5,133 nucleotides of DNA, from NCBI GenBank assembly GCA_046727435.1, contig JBKPCR010000440.1:1-5133 (forward strand), read 5' to 3'. A program made the position numbers and the translations under genes. Positions 1-4,788 of the stretch are shown piece by piece. How positions within the stretch are numbered: position 1 is the stretch's first letter; each line of letters starts with the position of its first letter. The notes beneath the pieces are model-generated. The model was not told the DNA's origin. It saw only the letters and a list, made by a program, of their open reading frames with translations, and made no database searches. The stretch is from CAVPRW01 sp046727435 [NCBI: bacterium]. Its GTDB lineage: Bacteria; Tectomicrobia; Entotheonellia; J063.

Positions 1-201
1 AGTGTCCTCATTCCAAGTCCCCGCCAGCGCATCGAGATCATGATACGTCGGGAGCTCTGCCCGGCGGCGCTCCCACGCCAGACCGCGTTGCAGGAGCTGC
101 CCAGCGACCGTCTCAACACTTACTCCCTGCCGTCCGGCTTCTTCAACGAGCCAGCGAGCGGTGGCGTCATCGACATCGTGAATCATGATCGTCCTCGGCA
201 T
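1..201 (-). CDS. VapB-like ribbon-helix-helix antitoxin, partial (C-terminus beyond left edge)
   Basis: A 67-codon open frame on the minus strand starts at ATG 201-199 and leaves the window without a stop. The start has a good ribosome binding site: AAGGGAG ends four bases upstream. The protein opens with a short basic strand (PRTIMIHDV) followed by two helices (about residues 12-40, with the turn near GRQGVSVETVAGQLL). This is the layout of a MetJ/Arc ribbon-helix-helix DNA-binding antitoxin. The tail then carries YHDLDALAGTW, which I recognise as the conserved toxin-binding segment of many VapB-type antitoxins. Antitoxins of this type neutralise a PIN-domain RNase and repress their own promoter. 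The toxin normally lies just downstream, which here means outside the window to the left. No clear operator is visible upstream. The family call rests on motif recognition and does not identify the partner toxin. Confidence 0.75.
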   Translation of the reverse strand, partial: MPRTIMIHDVDDATARWLVEEAGRQGVSVETVAGQLLQRGLAWERRRAELPTYHDLDALAGTWNEDT

Positions 202-491
202 AGTTCTCCCTTACGTATGCGGCCTCGCGATCGGCGTATTTGCGCGGCCCCCGAGCCGGTCATGACAGATGGGATACTTCCCTGGGGACGGAACGCCCCA
301 GTTGACTCAGTGCGATACGCCAGCCATGTCTTCTACTCCATGCGTTATGCCCCTCCACTCCTGTCTCAGACTTTACGCATGAGTATGTGGCATCGTCTGC
401 GGGAAATCAACACGTAAAGGATGCGATGGCGGGTCCGCAAACACTGTTAGGGGGGAACGTCTAGGTTTTTTGACCTCACGGGACCACGCAC
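202..491. other. Gene-free spacer between antitoxin and binding-protein remnant
   Basis: No supported gene lies here; open frames crossing it lack start signals and protein-like composition. It must hold the promoter of the minus-strand antitoxin, but I see no convincing -35/-10 pair. A seven-base inverted repeat, CTTTACG (371-377) with CGTAAAG (413-419), is present. A six-G run occupies 450-455. No terminator with a T-run follows the binding-protein remnant. Confidence 0.6.
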
Positions 492-859
492 CTACGGGCA
501 GACCCGCGGCGTGATGCCCTTCTCCTGCGCATATTTGGCCGCCGACGCTTCCACCAGGGGCCGCACCAGCGCCTGATCCGTCGCCATCCACTCGGTGATG
601 ACGGTCCACTGCGTGCCGTCCCACTGCCGGAACTGCACGCTGCCGCCCCCCTCATGATCGCGGCACGAGAGGGTGATCGGTGAGAACAGTCCCTCCGCCT
701 CCAGCTCCTTGAGCGACGCGGCCGTGACAAGCACGGCGTCCAACACGCCCAGATCCAACGATCCGTGCCGATGCTACGCAAGATGACCCAGTCGGGCTGG
801 GCGACCTTCACCCTCAGCCAAGTCGCCTTCTGGTCGAGCCCCGGCGGTTGCACGGCTAG
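492..859 (-). pseudogene. Branched-chain amino-acid ABC transporter substrate-binding protein, internally deleted remnant
   Basis: Two pieces of one family lie in different minus-strand frames. From about 855 down to 770 one frame reads QPPGLDQKATWLRVKVAQPD then WVILRS, the linker region of LivK-like periplasmic binding proteins (Peripla_BP_6). From about 760 to the stop at 494-492 another frame reads LKELEAEGLFSPITLSCRDH, then EGGGSVQFRQWDGTQW, and ends near KYAQEKGITPRVCP. That is the typical C-terminal lobe. Family members are about 400-440 residues; only about 120 remain, with the N-terminal lobe and the stretch between the pieces missing. The frame change falls at roughly 760-775. In that frame a TAG lies just upstream of the C-terminal piece. 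A working protein would be exported and would feed LivHMGF-type permease and ATPase subunits, none of which is in the window. The upper boundary near 859 is approximate. I am confident of the family and of the broken state. Confidence 0.85.
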
Positions 860-961
860 GTGTGTCGATCACGACATACCAATAAAACAAAGCGCCCTAA
901 CCCACCGGACCAGTCTCTATGGCTGGCCCATAAACCCGCAAGAAAGTAAGGTTATCCTCCT

Positions 962-1234
962 ATGGTTACCCCCGTCTCACAACCCGCTCTCCCTTGTATC
1001 TCTGGTATCTCTGCCGATGATCCTTATTACTTGATTGTCCGCTGTCTTGACTCTGCCGTTGATGGTCAGCTCCGCAGCCTGGCCCGTTTATCGGGCGGTT
1101 GCCGCCTAGACTTTCTAACCTACCGCTTTCCCTATGAAGTTGTTTGTCGTCTGGCCGGGCGACAACAGCGGGGGGAGCGTTTTGAGATCAATCCCGATAC
1201 CGACACTGAAACAACTTCTGCATCAGAGGAATAA
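962..1234 (+). CDS. Hypothetical 90-residue protein, first gene of small cassette
   Basis: ATG 962 opens a 90-codon frame ending at TAA 1232-1234. The ribosome binding site is modest (TAAGG at 947-951, ten bases upstream), and an in-frame TAA at 947-949 rules out a longer form. I do not recognise the family. Residues 20-75 look like a compact alpha/beta domain (YYLIVRCLDS, then a helix through LRSLARLSGG, then LDFLTYRFPYEVVCRLAG). The last 15 residues are acidic and Ser/Thr-rich, probably disordered. It has three spaced cysteines in the core but no CxxC pair, no signal peptide and no membrane segment. The next gene starts four bases after the stop and its Shine-Dalgarno sequence lies within this gene's last codons, so the two are very likely co-transcribed and translationally coupled. 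A G6 run at 1170-1175 does not break this frame. Confidence 0.6.
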   Translation: MVTPVSQPALPCISGISADDPYYLIVRCLDSAVDGQLRSLARLSGGCRLDFLTYRFPYEVVCRLAGRQQRGERFEINPDTDTETTSASEE

Positions 1235-1237
1235 CCC

Positions 1238-1390
1238 GTGCCGCGCCGCTGCCACGCATGTCATACCATGATCGATGACGATCGACTAGTAGTCTGCCCG
1301 AACCCACGGTGCCGCTCACCAGTCAGTGGTACTACTCTGGCATTGCCATTAACTAAGGATCAAATAGACCAGCTTGCAGCTCAGCTATGA
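1238..1390 (+). CDS. Small zinc-ribbon protein (50 aa), possibly the N-terminal part of a longer broken gene
   Basis: The start is GTG 1238 with AGAGGA at 1225-1230, seven bases upstream, and the stop is TGA 1388-1390. The 50-residue product has two cysteine knuckles, CHAC (residues 5-8) and CPNPRC (20-25), a zinc-ribbon arrangement with a slightly wide second pair. A helix rich in Gln, Asp and Leu follows (TKDQIDQLAAQL). Such ribbons usually mediate protein or nucleic-acid contacts, and no enzyme motif is present. After the TGA the same frame stays open for 54 more codons and encodes a membrane segment and the start of a coiled coil. One reading is therefore that the TGA is a nonsense mutation in a zinc-ribbon membrane protein. 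The other is that two separate genes overlap at ATGA (1387-1390) or restart at GTG 1397. The zinc ribbon itself is clear; the gene boundary is not. Confidence 0.65.
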   Translation: MPRRCHACHTMIDDDRLVVCPNPRCRSPVSGTTLALPLTKDQIDQLAAQL

Positions 1391-1396
1391 GGACCC

Positions 1397-1664
1397 GTGA
1401 CCTTGAGGATTCTGAAGAGTGGTTGGACATGGTTAGGTGTCTTCTCGTTAGCTCTCGCACTTTTTGGAGCAAGTTACCCAACGCTCAGGGCCAAAGTCGA
1501 AGAAATGGTGACGAGCCAGATTGCCCAGAGATTTGCAGACCCCCCGCATCCGTGAGACATTCCAGGAAGTCGCAAACGCAAAGGCAAGAGAGCTATTACT
1601 GAACGAAATACAGCCAGCGGTCGACCGGTTTCGAGCTGATTTACAAAATGTGGCTGGAAGGTAG
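1397..1664 (+). pseudogene. Membrane-anchored coiled-coil protein, frameshifted at a C6 run
   Basis: In the frame of the zinc ribbon, reading from GTG 1397 (or TTG 1403, with TGAGGA at 1388-1393 as ribosome binding site), the product has a single membrane segment, about WTWLGVFSLALALFGA. A charged helix follows (LRAKVEEMVTSQIAQRFADP). The frame then meets TGA at 1553-1555. Removing one C from the six-C run at 1540-1545 joins it to a second open frame: RIRETFQEVANAKARELLLN, then EIQPAVDRFRADLQ, ending at TAG 1662-1664. The joined product is continuous in character: one membrane anchor followed by a long amphipathic helix. Both halves look protein-like, so the run is the natural break point. 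Whether the extra C is a mutation, a slippage switch or a sequencing error cannot be told from one sequence. Function unknown; a scaffold-like inner-membrane protein is a guess. Confidence 0.6.
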
Positions 1665-1712
1665 TGTAATAAAAATAGACAAAAACATCACTAACGATAT
1701 ACTGATAAAGAG

Positions 1713-2008
1713 ATGTCTGATCCAGATTGGAGAGTTCTGGCTGAATCGTCATTGCTACTGGGGGGTCGAAAAGAAAAGGCATTCCTGATATTCTCTTAAA
1801 AGTTGCACGTACAGACAAGGATCTCGATGTTGTCGCCTTGGCGGTAATGTCATTTCGTACTATCACAAGAGTTCGAATTAAAGGTACTGAACCGTTTATT
1901 CTGGATAAACGATGGGATGTTAGTGCTATATTTGATATTGATGGGCTTGAACAATGGTGGCAAGAACACTCCTCAGAGGTAAATGAGCGATTAGCAGATA
2001 TGAAATAG
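1713..2008 (+). pseudogene. Helical HEAT-like small protein, frameshifted at a G6 run
   Basis: From ATG 1713 the frame reads MSDPDWRVLAESSLLLG and then ends at TAA 1797-1799. Adding one G to the six-G run at 1760-1765 joins it to a second frame that stays open to TAG 2006-2008, giving a 98-residue protein. The repaired product has paired helices (RKGIPDILLKVAR; LDVVALAVMSFRTITR). It ends with DIDGLEQWWQEHSSEVNERL, which resembles the tail of HEAT-repeat proteins where a Trp-Trp-containing helix caps the array. This similarity is weak and is my inference. The ribosome binding site is poor (AAAGAG directly abuts the ATG). The gene follows the membrane segment by 48 bases on the same strand and converges with the coiled-coil gene, with only 20 bases between the stops. 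Base composition is AT-rich: 22 of 60 bases in 1681-1740 are G or C. Confidence 0.55.
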
Positions 2009-2028
2009 TGTGCTTGTTTGGGCGATGG

Positions 2029-2805
2029 CTAGTGGCTCCTGCCTTGCCCTCTGACGTAACCCCACCCCCTGCCTACCTCGCCGTGTGCAATGAGTTGTGA
2101 TCCACTACTACATGAGCTGTCCTTAGGTGGGTGATCTGCTTCTTGTGGGGAAGCATCTAAGACCCCTAACCCTTGTTTCATGAAAGACGGAGGAGGACCT
2201 ACTACAGAGGATTGACCTGCTGGGTGCCAATTGGGGTTCCCAAATTGTCGAATATAAGAACTAATAAATGAAATTATGGTGGGATTGCTATGTTCTGTAG
2301 AAAGTCGAGAAAGTATCTCTTCGCGTGACAGGCCAACTTGCTTTTTAAGATCAGCCATCTGGCTCTCTAGGTTCGCTTTTTCCTGAGTAAGCTGTGTAAA
2401 TGCCATTAAATGGCTTTGCCCCCTCAATTCTAGCTCTTGTATGGCACTATCCATTTCTTCAATTTTTTGCTTGAGATGGTCATTGTATTCTCCAAGTCCA
2501 AGCTTTATTTCTTGAACGTATTCTCGGAGCTTTGTTGGATTGAGTTCTTGAAGGCTCTTGATTTGACGTTCAAGAAAAACAATCTGCGCATTCTTCGCTT
2601 TAATAAGTTCGGTATGAGTATTGGTAAGATTGGTAATCTGAGATTGAAGACTGGCTATTTGGGCGTCCTTTGCCGCGCCGAACTCCTTCGACCACCAGAG
2701 CTTTGCGGCCCACGCCAGAATTGCTGCGATTGTAGCTGCTAACGTCGTAAGCATAGGAAGAAGGCTCGACAGATACCCCCACCACCCCGGATCAGGCACG
2801 GTCAT
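2029..2805 (-). CDS. Membrane-anchored coiled-coil protein, unknown function
   Basis: The frame is intact from ATG 2820 or ATG 2805 to TAG 2031-2029. I prefer ATG 2805 (258 residues). A strong promoter places the predicted transcription start at about 2819, and GTGGAG then precedes the second ATG. Use of 2820 would need a leaderless message. In the 263-residue numbering, residues 17-39 form one membrane segment (SLLPMLTTLAATIAAILAWA). Lys40 and Lys45 follow, while the short N-terminus is acidic, so the bulk is predicted to face the cytoplasm. Residues about 50-165 are a long, charged coiled coil rich in Gln, Glu, Lys and Leu. A short hydrophobic helix follows near 181-190, and the last 70 residues are rich in Gly, Ser and Pro. 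No catalytic motif is seen. The fold resembles a membrane-tethered scaffold or sensor arm. It converges with the small cassette and could belong to it, but this is unproven. Confidence 0.75.
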   Translation of the reverse strand: MTVPDPGWWGYLSSLLPMLTTLAATIAAILAWAAKLWWSKEFGAAKDAQIASLQSQITNLTNTHTELIKAKNAQIVFLERQIKSLQELNPTKLREYVQEIKLGLGEYNDHLKQKIEEMDSAIQELELRGQSHLMAFTQLTQEKANLESQMADLKKQVGLSREEILSRLSTEHSNPTIISFISSYIRQFGNPNWHPAGQSSVVGPPPSFMKQGLGVLDASPQEADHPPKDSSCSSGSQLIAHGEVGRGWGYVRGQGRSH

Positions 2806-2825
2806 AATCTCCACGAGCATAAGGA

Positions 2826-2854
2826 ATTAGAGTTTATCCCGATTAAGCTGTAAA
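2826..2854 (-). promoter_or_regulatory. Sigma70-type promoter for the coiled-coil gene
   Basis: On the minus strand, TTTACA (2854-2849) and TCTAAT (2831-2826) are separated by exactly 17 bases. Each matches the vegetative consensus at five of six positions. The -10 box lies five bases before ATG 2820. The transcript should therefore begin at about that codon, which favours ATG 2805 as the translation start. Confidence 0.6.
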
Positions 2855-2901
2855 TGCCTGCAGAGCAAAGTGAAATCGGTATTACGGTGGAAGGGTCGTA
2901 A

Positions 2902-2928
2902 GCCTCTGTGCTCCATGGCATCAGAGGC
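2902..2928. repeat. Inverted repeat / hairpin upstream of coiled-coil gene
   Basis: GCCTCTG (2902-2908) pairs with CAGAGGC (2922-2928). The stem continues with TGC (2909-2911) and GCA (2918-2920), with one bulged T and a six-base loop. It lies about 50 bases upstream of the -35 box of the coiled-coil gene. It could be an operator or a transcript hairpin. It has no T-run, so it is not a typical terminator. Confidence 0.4.
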
Positions 2929-3232
2929 CTGGGAAGCTTAAATCGAGATAACCTCCATTGAGCTATAGGTAATTTCCATCAATATACCAGACAAGCTTTC
3001 TACAGTCCCACCAAACTCCCCAGGCTGCCCCACAATCAAACCGAATGGTGGGGGATACCAACCCTTACCCACCTATCACATGGACAGCGAGGGCATCCGC
3101 CTAGAATTGGATAGCCTGTCAGTGCAGGACGAGTGAGCTGGGACGTACAGACTGGGATTTATGGTAGCGCGTCGGGTGCATGTATATGTTAGGAGGAAAC
3201 TCGGCTTACAGAGCGATACCACTATATTTTGA

Positions 3233-3244
3233 CCAGGTACCTGG
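3233..3244. repeat. Perfect 12-bp palindrome
   Basis: CCAGGTACCTGG reads the same on both strands. Seven bases further on, CCCTA-T-TAGGG (3251-3261) forms a second small palindrome. Two dyads this close suggest a protein-binding site, but no gene start with a ribosome binding site follows, so a role is not shown. Confidence 0.4.
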
Positions 3245-3360
3245 GGCCATCCCTATTAGGGAAATTTGGCTACCCCATCCCCTCCGGCTGGGATTGATTG
3301 TGTGTGCCTGGACATGCCCCGCTACGCCGCCCAGGGAGGCCGCCGGATGGGACCCGTCCA

Positions 3361-3388
3361 GCTAGGAGGGCCGCAGGCCCCGCCTAGC
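3361..3388. repeat. Strong 11-bp hairpin
   Basis: GCTAGG-A-GGGCC (3361-3372) pairs with GGCCC-CG-CCTAGC (3376-3388). This gives six plus five base pairs around a one-by-two internal loop, capped by the three-base loop GCA. It is the strongest hairpin in the window. No T-run follows on either strand, so a rho-independent terminator is unlikely. A repetitive extragenic palindrome, an element-end hairpin or a structured RNA are all possible. Confidence 0.55.
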
Positions 3389-3430
3389 AGGTCGGCAGGC
3401 AGCAGGGGGACCAGGGTAGGCTCAGTGAAT

Positions 3431-3478
3431 ACTTCTGCTGTGATGTCCATTCACACTCTTGCCGTGATGTCCATACAT
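3431..3478. repeat. Two-copy 24-base tandem repeat
   Basis: Units 3431-3454 and 3455-3478 agree at 19 of 24 positions and share the core GTGATGTCCAT (3440-3450 and 3464-3474). The unit length is a multiple of three. In one minus-strand frame each unit reads MDITA, separated by a stop, so the repeat may be a fossil of coding sequence. Confidence 0.6.
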
Positions 3479-3855
3479 TCGGCACAGAGTGCAAATTTCG
3501 TCCAGATAATAGGTATTCCCTCCCCTGGGCTGGGCATCCTTCGGTAGTTCCGAGGGAGCCGTCACGAGACCACACTTGTAATTAACCAGCCTTCTGAGTG
3601 GCATAGCTCCTGCTTTCTTGTGAACAGCCTACTATCTCATAACACCTATGCTATCTCATGATACACTTATTACTCAGATAATGCCGCTGACTGCCTCGAA
3701 GTCGGACGACTAATTATTGCCAGTGAGCATCTCTACAACCCTCGTGGGTTATAGCTCTCTATGCCATGCTTGCCTTCTGGCAGCCTCCAGGCTGCACGTT
3801 CTCTCCGCTGCCCTACATCCCCTCGCGCATCGGCCCCTGCCCTCTCCTGCGGTAA

Positions 3856-4095
3856 TGGCCTGTATATGAAACGTTCACGGAGCAATGGATTCTCCTCACA
3901 AGCGACAAGGATTTTGGGGAAAAAGTCTATCGCGAGCGCCATAGGCACCCAGGCATGATACTCCTCCGCCTCGCAGACGAGCGGGCGGTCAACAAGGTTG
4001 AGGCGATCCGGCGCTTGCTCGCAGAGTACGCAGCACAACTGGCCGACCGGTTTGTGGTGGTCACAGAGACACAGGTGCGTATTGCGCGCTCGTAG
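3856..4095 (+). pseudogene. DUF5615 PIN-like toxin, N-terminally truncated
   Basis: The frame opens after TAA 3853-3855 and ends at TAG 4093-4095, with no proper start codon or ribosome binding site. From codon 3886 it matches the C-terminal two thirds of DUF5615 (Mut7-C/PIN-like) proteins: WILLTSDKDFGEKVYRER, then HPGMILLRLAD, a helix through [19 protein letters not shown], and a final strand [10 protein letters not shown]. Full-length members are about 110-120 residues; 69 recognisable residues remain. The usual N-terminal LADENV-type strand, which carries the first acidic active-site residue, is missing, while the DKDFG acid is kept. These proteins are presumed RNase toxins, commonly paired with a DUF433 antitoxin encoded just upstream. 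No such partner is present, and gene-free sequence replaces it. Homology begins at about 3870-3880, which marks the deletion or insertion boundary. The protein is almost certainly inactive. Confidence 0.85.
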
Positions 4096-4145
4096 CTGGT
4101 TTCTCCCGCACTGAATTCCGATGGCTTTGCAGATGGAGCAAAGAT

Positions 4146-4661
4146 ATGAGCCAGCGGCATAGCGAAGCGGCCTTTGAAACCGTCATCGAAACCCATCTTC
4201 TGGCCAACGGCTATGCGACCGTGAACCGGGACGGTTTCGACCGCGAGCGGGCGATCTTTCCCGAGACCGTGCTGGCCTTCATTCGCGCCACCCAGCCGAA
4301 GGAGTGGGCCAGGCTGGAGGCGCTGCATGGGAAGAAGACTGGCGAGCAGATCCTCGATGGCTCGTATTGCCTCTTCAGGGCGCCTGTCACCGGCACGCGG
4401 CAGGGCAAAATTGTGCTCGTGCAACTGCACGACAGCATCGATCCCGACAACGGCGAGCGCTATACCGTCAAGCGGTACCTGAGCGAGAAGGTCACAGATG
4501 GCGACTCCTGGCGTCACGTCCGCGTCACCCTGAAGCCCATCAACCCGGACTTCGAGCCTATTGAGCTCACAGGCGCAGAGGATAGCGAGCTACAGGTCGT
4601 GGCCGAGTTCGTCGAGGTGCTTGGGGGTGGATCGTTGACACTGACACAGCGAGGCCCGTGA
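4146..4661 (+). CDS. Chimeric remnant: HsdR N-terminus fused to C-terminal part of an S24/LexA-like domain
   Basis: ATG 4146 has GGAG at 4135-4138, seven bases upstream, and the frame is intact to TGA 4659-4661 (171 residues). Residues 1-69 are the N-terminus of type I restriction R subunits: [46 protein letters not shown]. Residues 71-160 match the C-terminal part of S24 peptidase-like domains known at the end of some SF2 helicase proteins: [43 protein letters not shown]. Lys109 (in TVKRY) is the position of the S24 catalytic lysine. The GxSM serine motif, which precedes DGxY in intact domains, is absent, as are the HsdR nuclease and all helicase motifs. Related full proteins are about 1000 residues. 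The join falls near codon 70 (about 4353) and is in frame, so a stable small protein could be made, but not a restriction enzyme. No hsdM or hsdS is present. Confidence 0.75.
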   Translation: MSQRHSEAAFETVIETHLLANGYATVNRDGFDRERAIFPETVLAFIRATQPKEWARLEALHGKKTGEQILDGSYCLFRAPVTGTRQGKIVLVQLHDSIDPDNGERYTVKRYLSEKVTDGDSWRHVRVTLKPINPDFEPIELTGAEDSELQVVAEFVEVLGGGSLTLTQRGP

Positions 4662-4697
4662 GTGTCTCGGTGGGCGTTGGTCGTGGTGCCCATGGCG

Positions 4698-4732
4698 GAG
4701 ACCGTCAGCTTGACATGGGAATTCCCGGTCTC
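4698..4732. promoter_or_regulatory. Putative operator: nested dyads across the amidohydrolase promoter
   Basis: GGGAATTCCC (4717-4726) is a perfect 10-bp palindrome lying between the -35 and -10 boxes of the amidohydrolase promoter. It sits within a wider inverted repeat, GAGACCG (4698-4704) with CGGTCTC (4726-4732). Another GTCTC is at 4664-4668. Placement between the boxes is typical of a repressor site, but the regulator is unknown and not in the window. Confidence 0.45.
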
Positions 4733-4739
4733 GTAAGAT
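4710..4739 (+). promoter_or_regulatory. Sigma70-type promoter for the amidohydrolase
   Basis: TTGACA (4710-4715) is a perfect -35 box. TAAGAT (4734-4739), 18 bases further on, matches the -10 consensus at four of six positions. The predicted transcript starts near 4746, leaving a leader of about 40 bases with GGAGG ahead of the ATG. Confidence 0.55.
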
Positions 4740-4788
4740 GCCGGCGGTGTTCCATGATCAAGCCGCCACACAGCAATGGAGGTGCATG

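Larger units (their letters stand above)
2855..3855. other. Gene-free, hairpin-rich stretch of about 1 kb
   Basis: I can support no gene here. Short open frames exist but lack recognisable motifs or convincing starts. Examples are plus 3180-3365 (61 codons), plus 3266-3547 (93 codons), and an open but start-less run of about 55 codons ending at TGA 3134-3136. Instead there are hairpins at 2902-2928, 3361-3388, 3538-3556, 3737-3750 and 3780-3795, palindromes at 3233-3244 and 3251-3261, and a two-copy 24-base repeat at 3431-3478. The block ends where the toxin gene has lost its N-terminus, so it may be the remains of an inserted element. No transposase or terminal inverted repeats were found. 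Confidence 0.5.

Noticed and set aside
40-417. Plus-strand open frame of 125 codons at the left end
   Set aside because: It is antisense to the antitoxin N-terminus and continues into spacer sequence; no motif and no ribosome binding site.
476-853. Minus-strand 125-codon frame as a single intact gene
   Set aside because: Only its first ~30 codons match the binding-protein family. The rest is Arg/Ser-rich out-of-frame reading of the C-terminal lobe, which is coded in the 492-758 frame.
1474-1866. Minus-strand open frame of 130 codons opposite the small cassette
   Set aside because: The plus-strand segments have domain character (membrane helix, coiled coil, HEAT-like tail). The antisense product has no motif and no ribosome binding site that I can see.
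2437-2742. Plus-strand open frame of 101 codons inside the coiled-coil gene
   Set aside because: It is antisense to an intact gene that has a good promoter and clear coiled-coil and membrane character.
3189-3196. Strong Shine-Dalgarno-like AGGAGGAA
   Set aside because: No ATG, GTG or TTG lies at a suitable distance downstream, so it does not define a gene start.
3266-3547. Plus-strand 93-codon frame containing the repeated VMSIH segment
   Set aside because: No ribosome binding site, low-complexity composition, and the repeat is explained by the 24-base tandem duplication; not enough to call a gene.
3631-3659. CTATCTCAT direct repeat with a 19-base period as a CRISPR-like or iteron array
   Set aside because: Only two nine-base copies are present, in AT-rich sequence, without further copies or a replication gene.
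3780-3795. GC-rich hairpin (GCAGCCT/AGGCTGC) as a terminator
   Set aside because: No T-run follows on either strand and no gene ends just before it.
3733-4038. Minus-strand open frame of 101 codons ending near 3733
   Set aside because: Most of it is antisense to the DUF5615 remnant, and the remaining part shows no recognisable motif.
3927-4517. Long minus-strand open frame (196 codons) across the toxin remnant and HsdR chimera
   Set aside because: It is antisense to two recognisable protein segments in GC-rich DNA, where open antisense frames are common; its translation shows no family motif.
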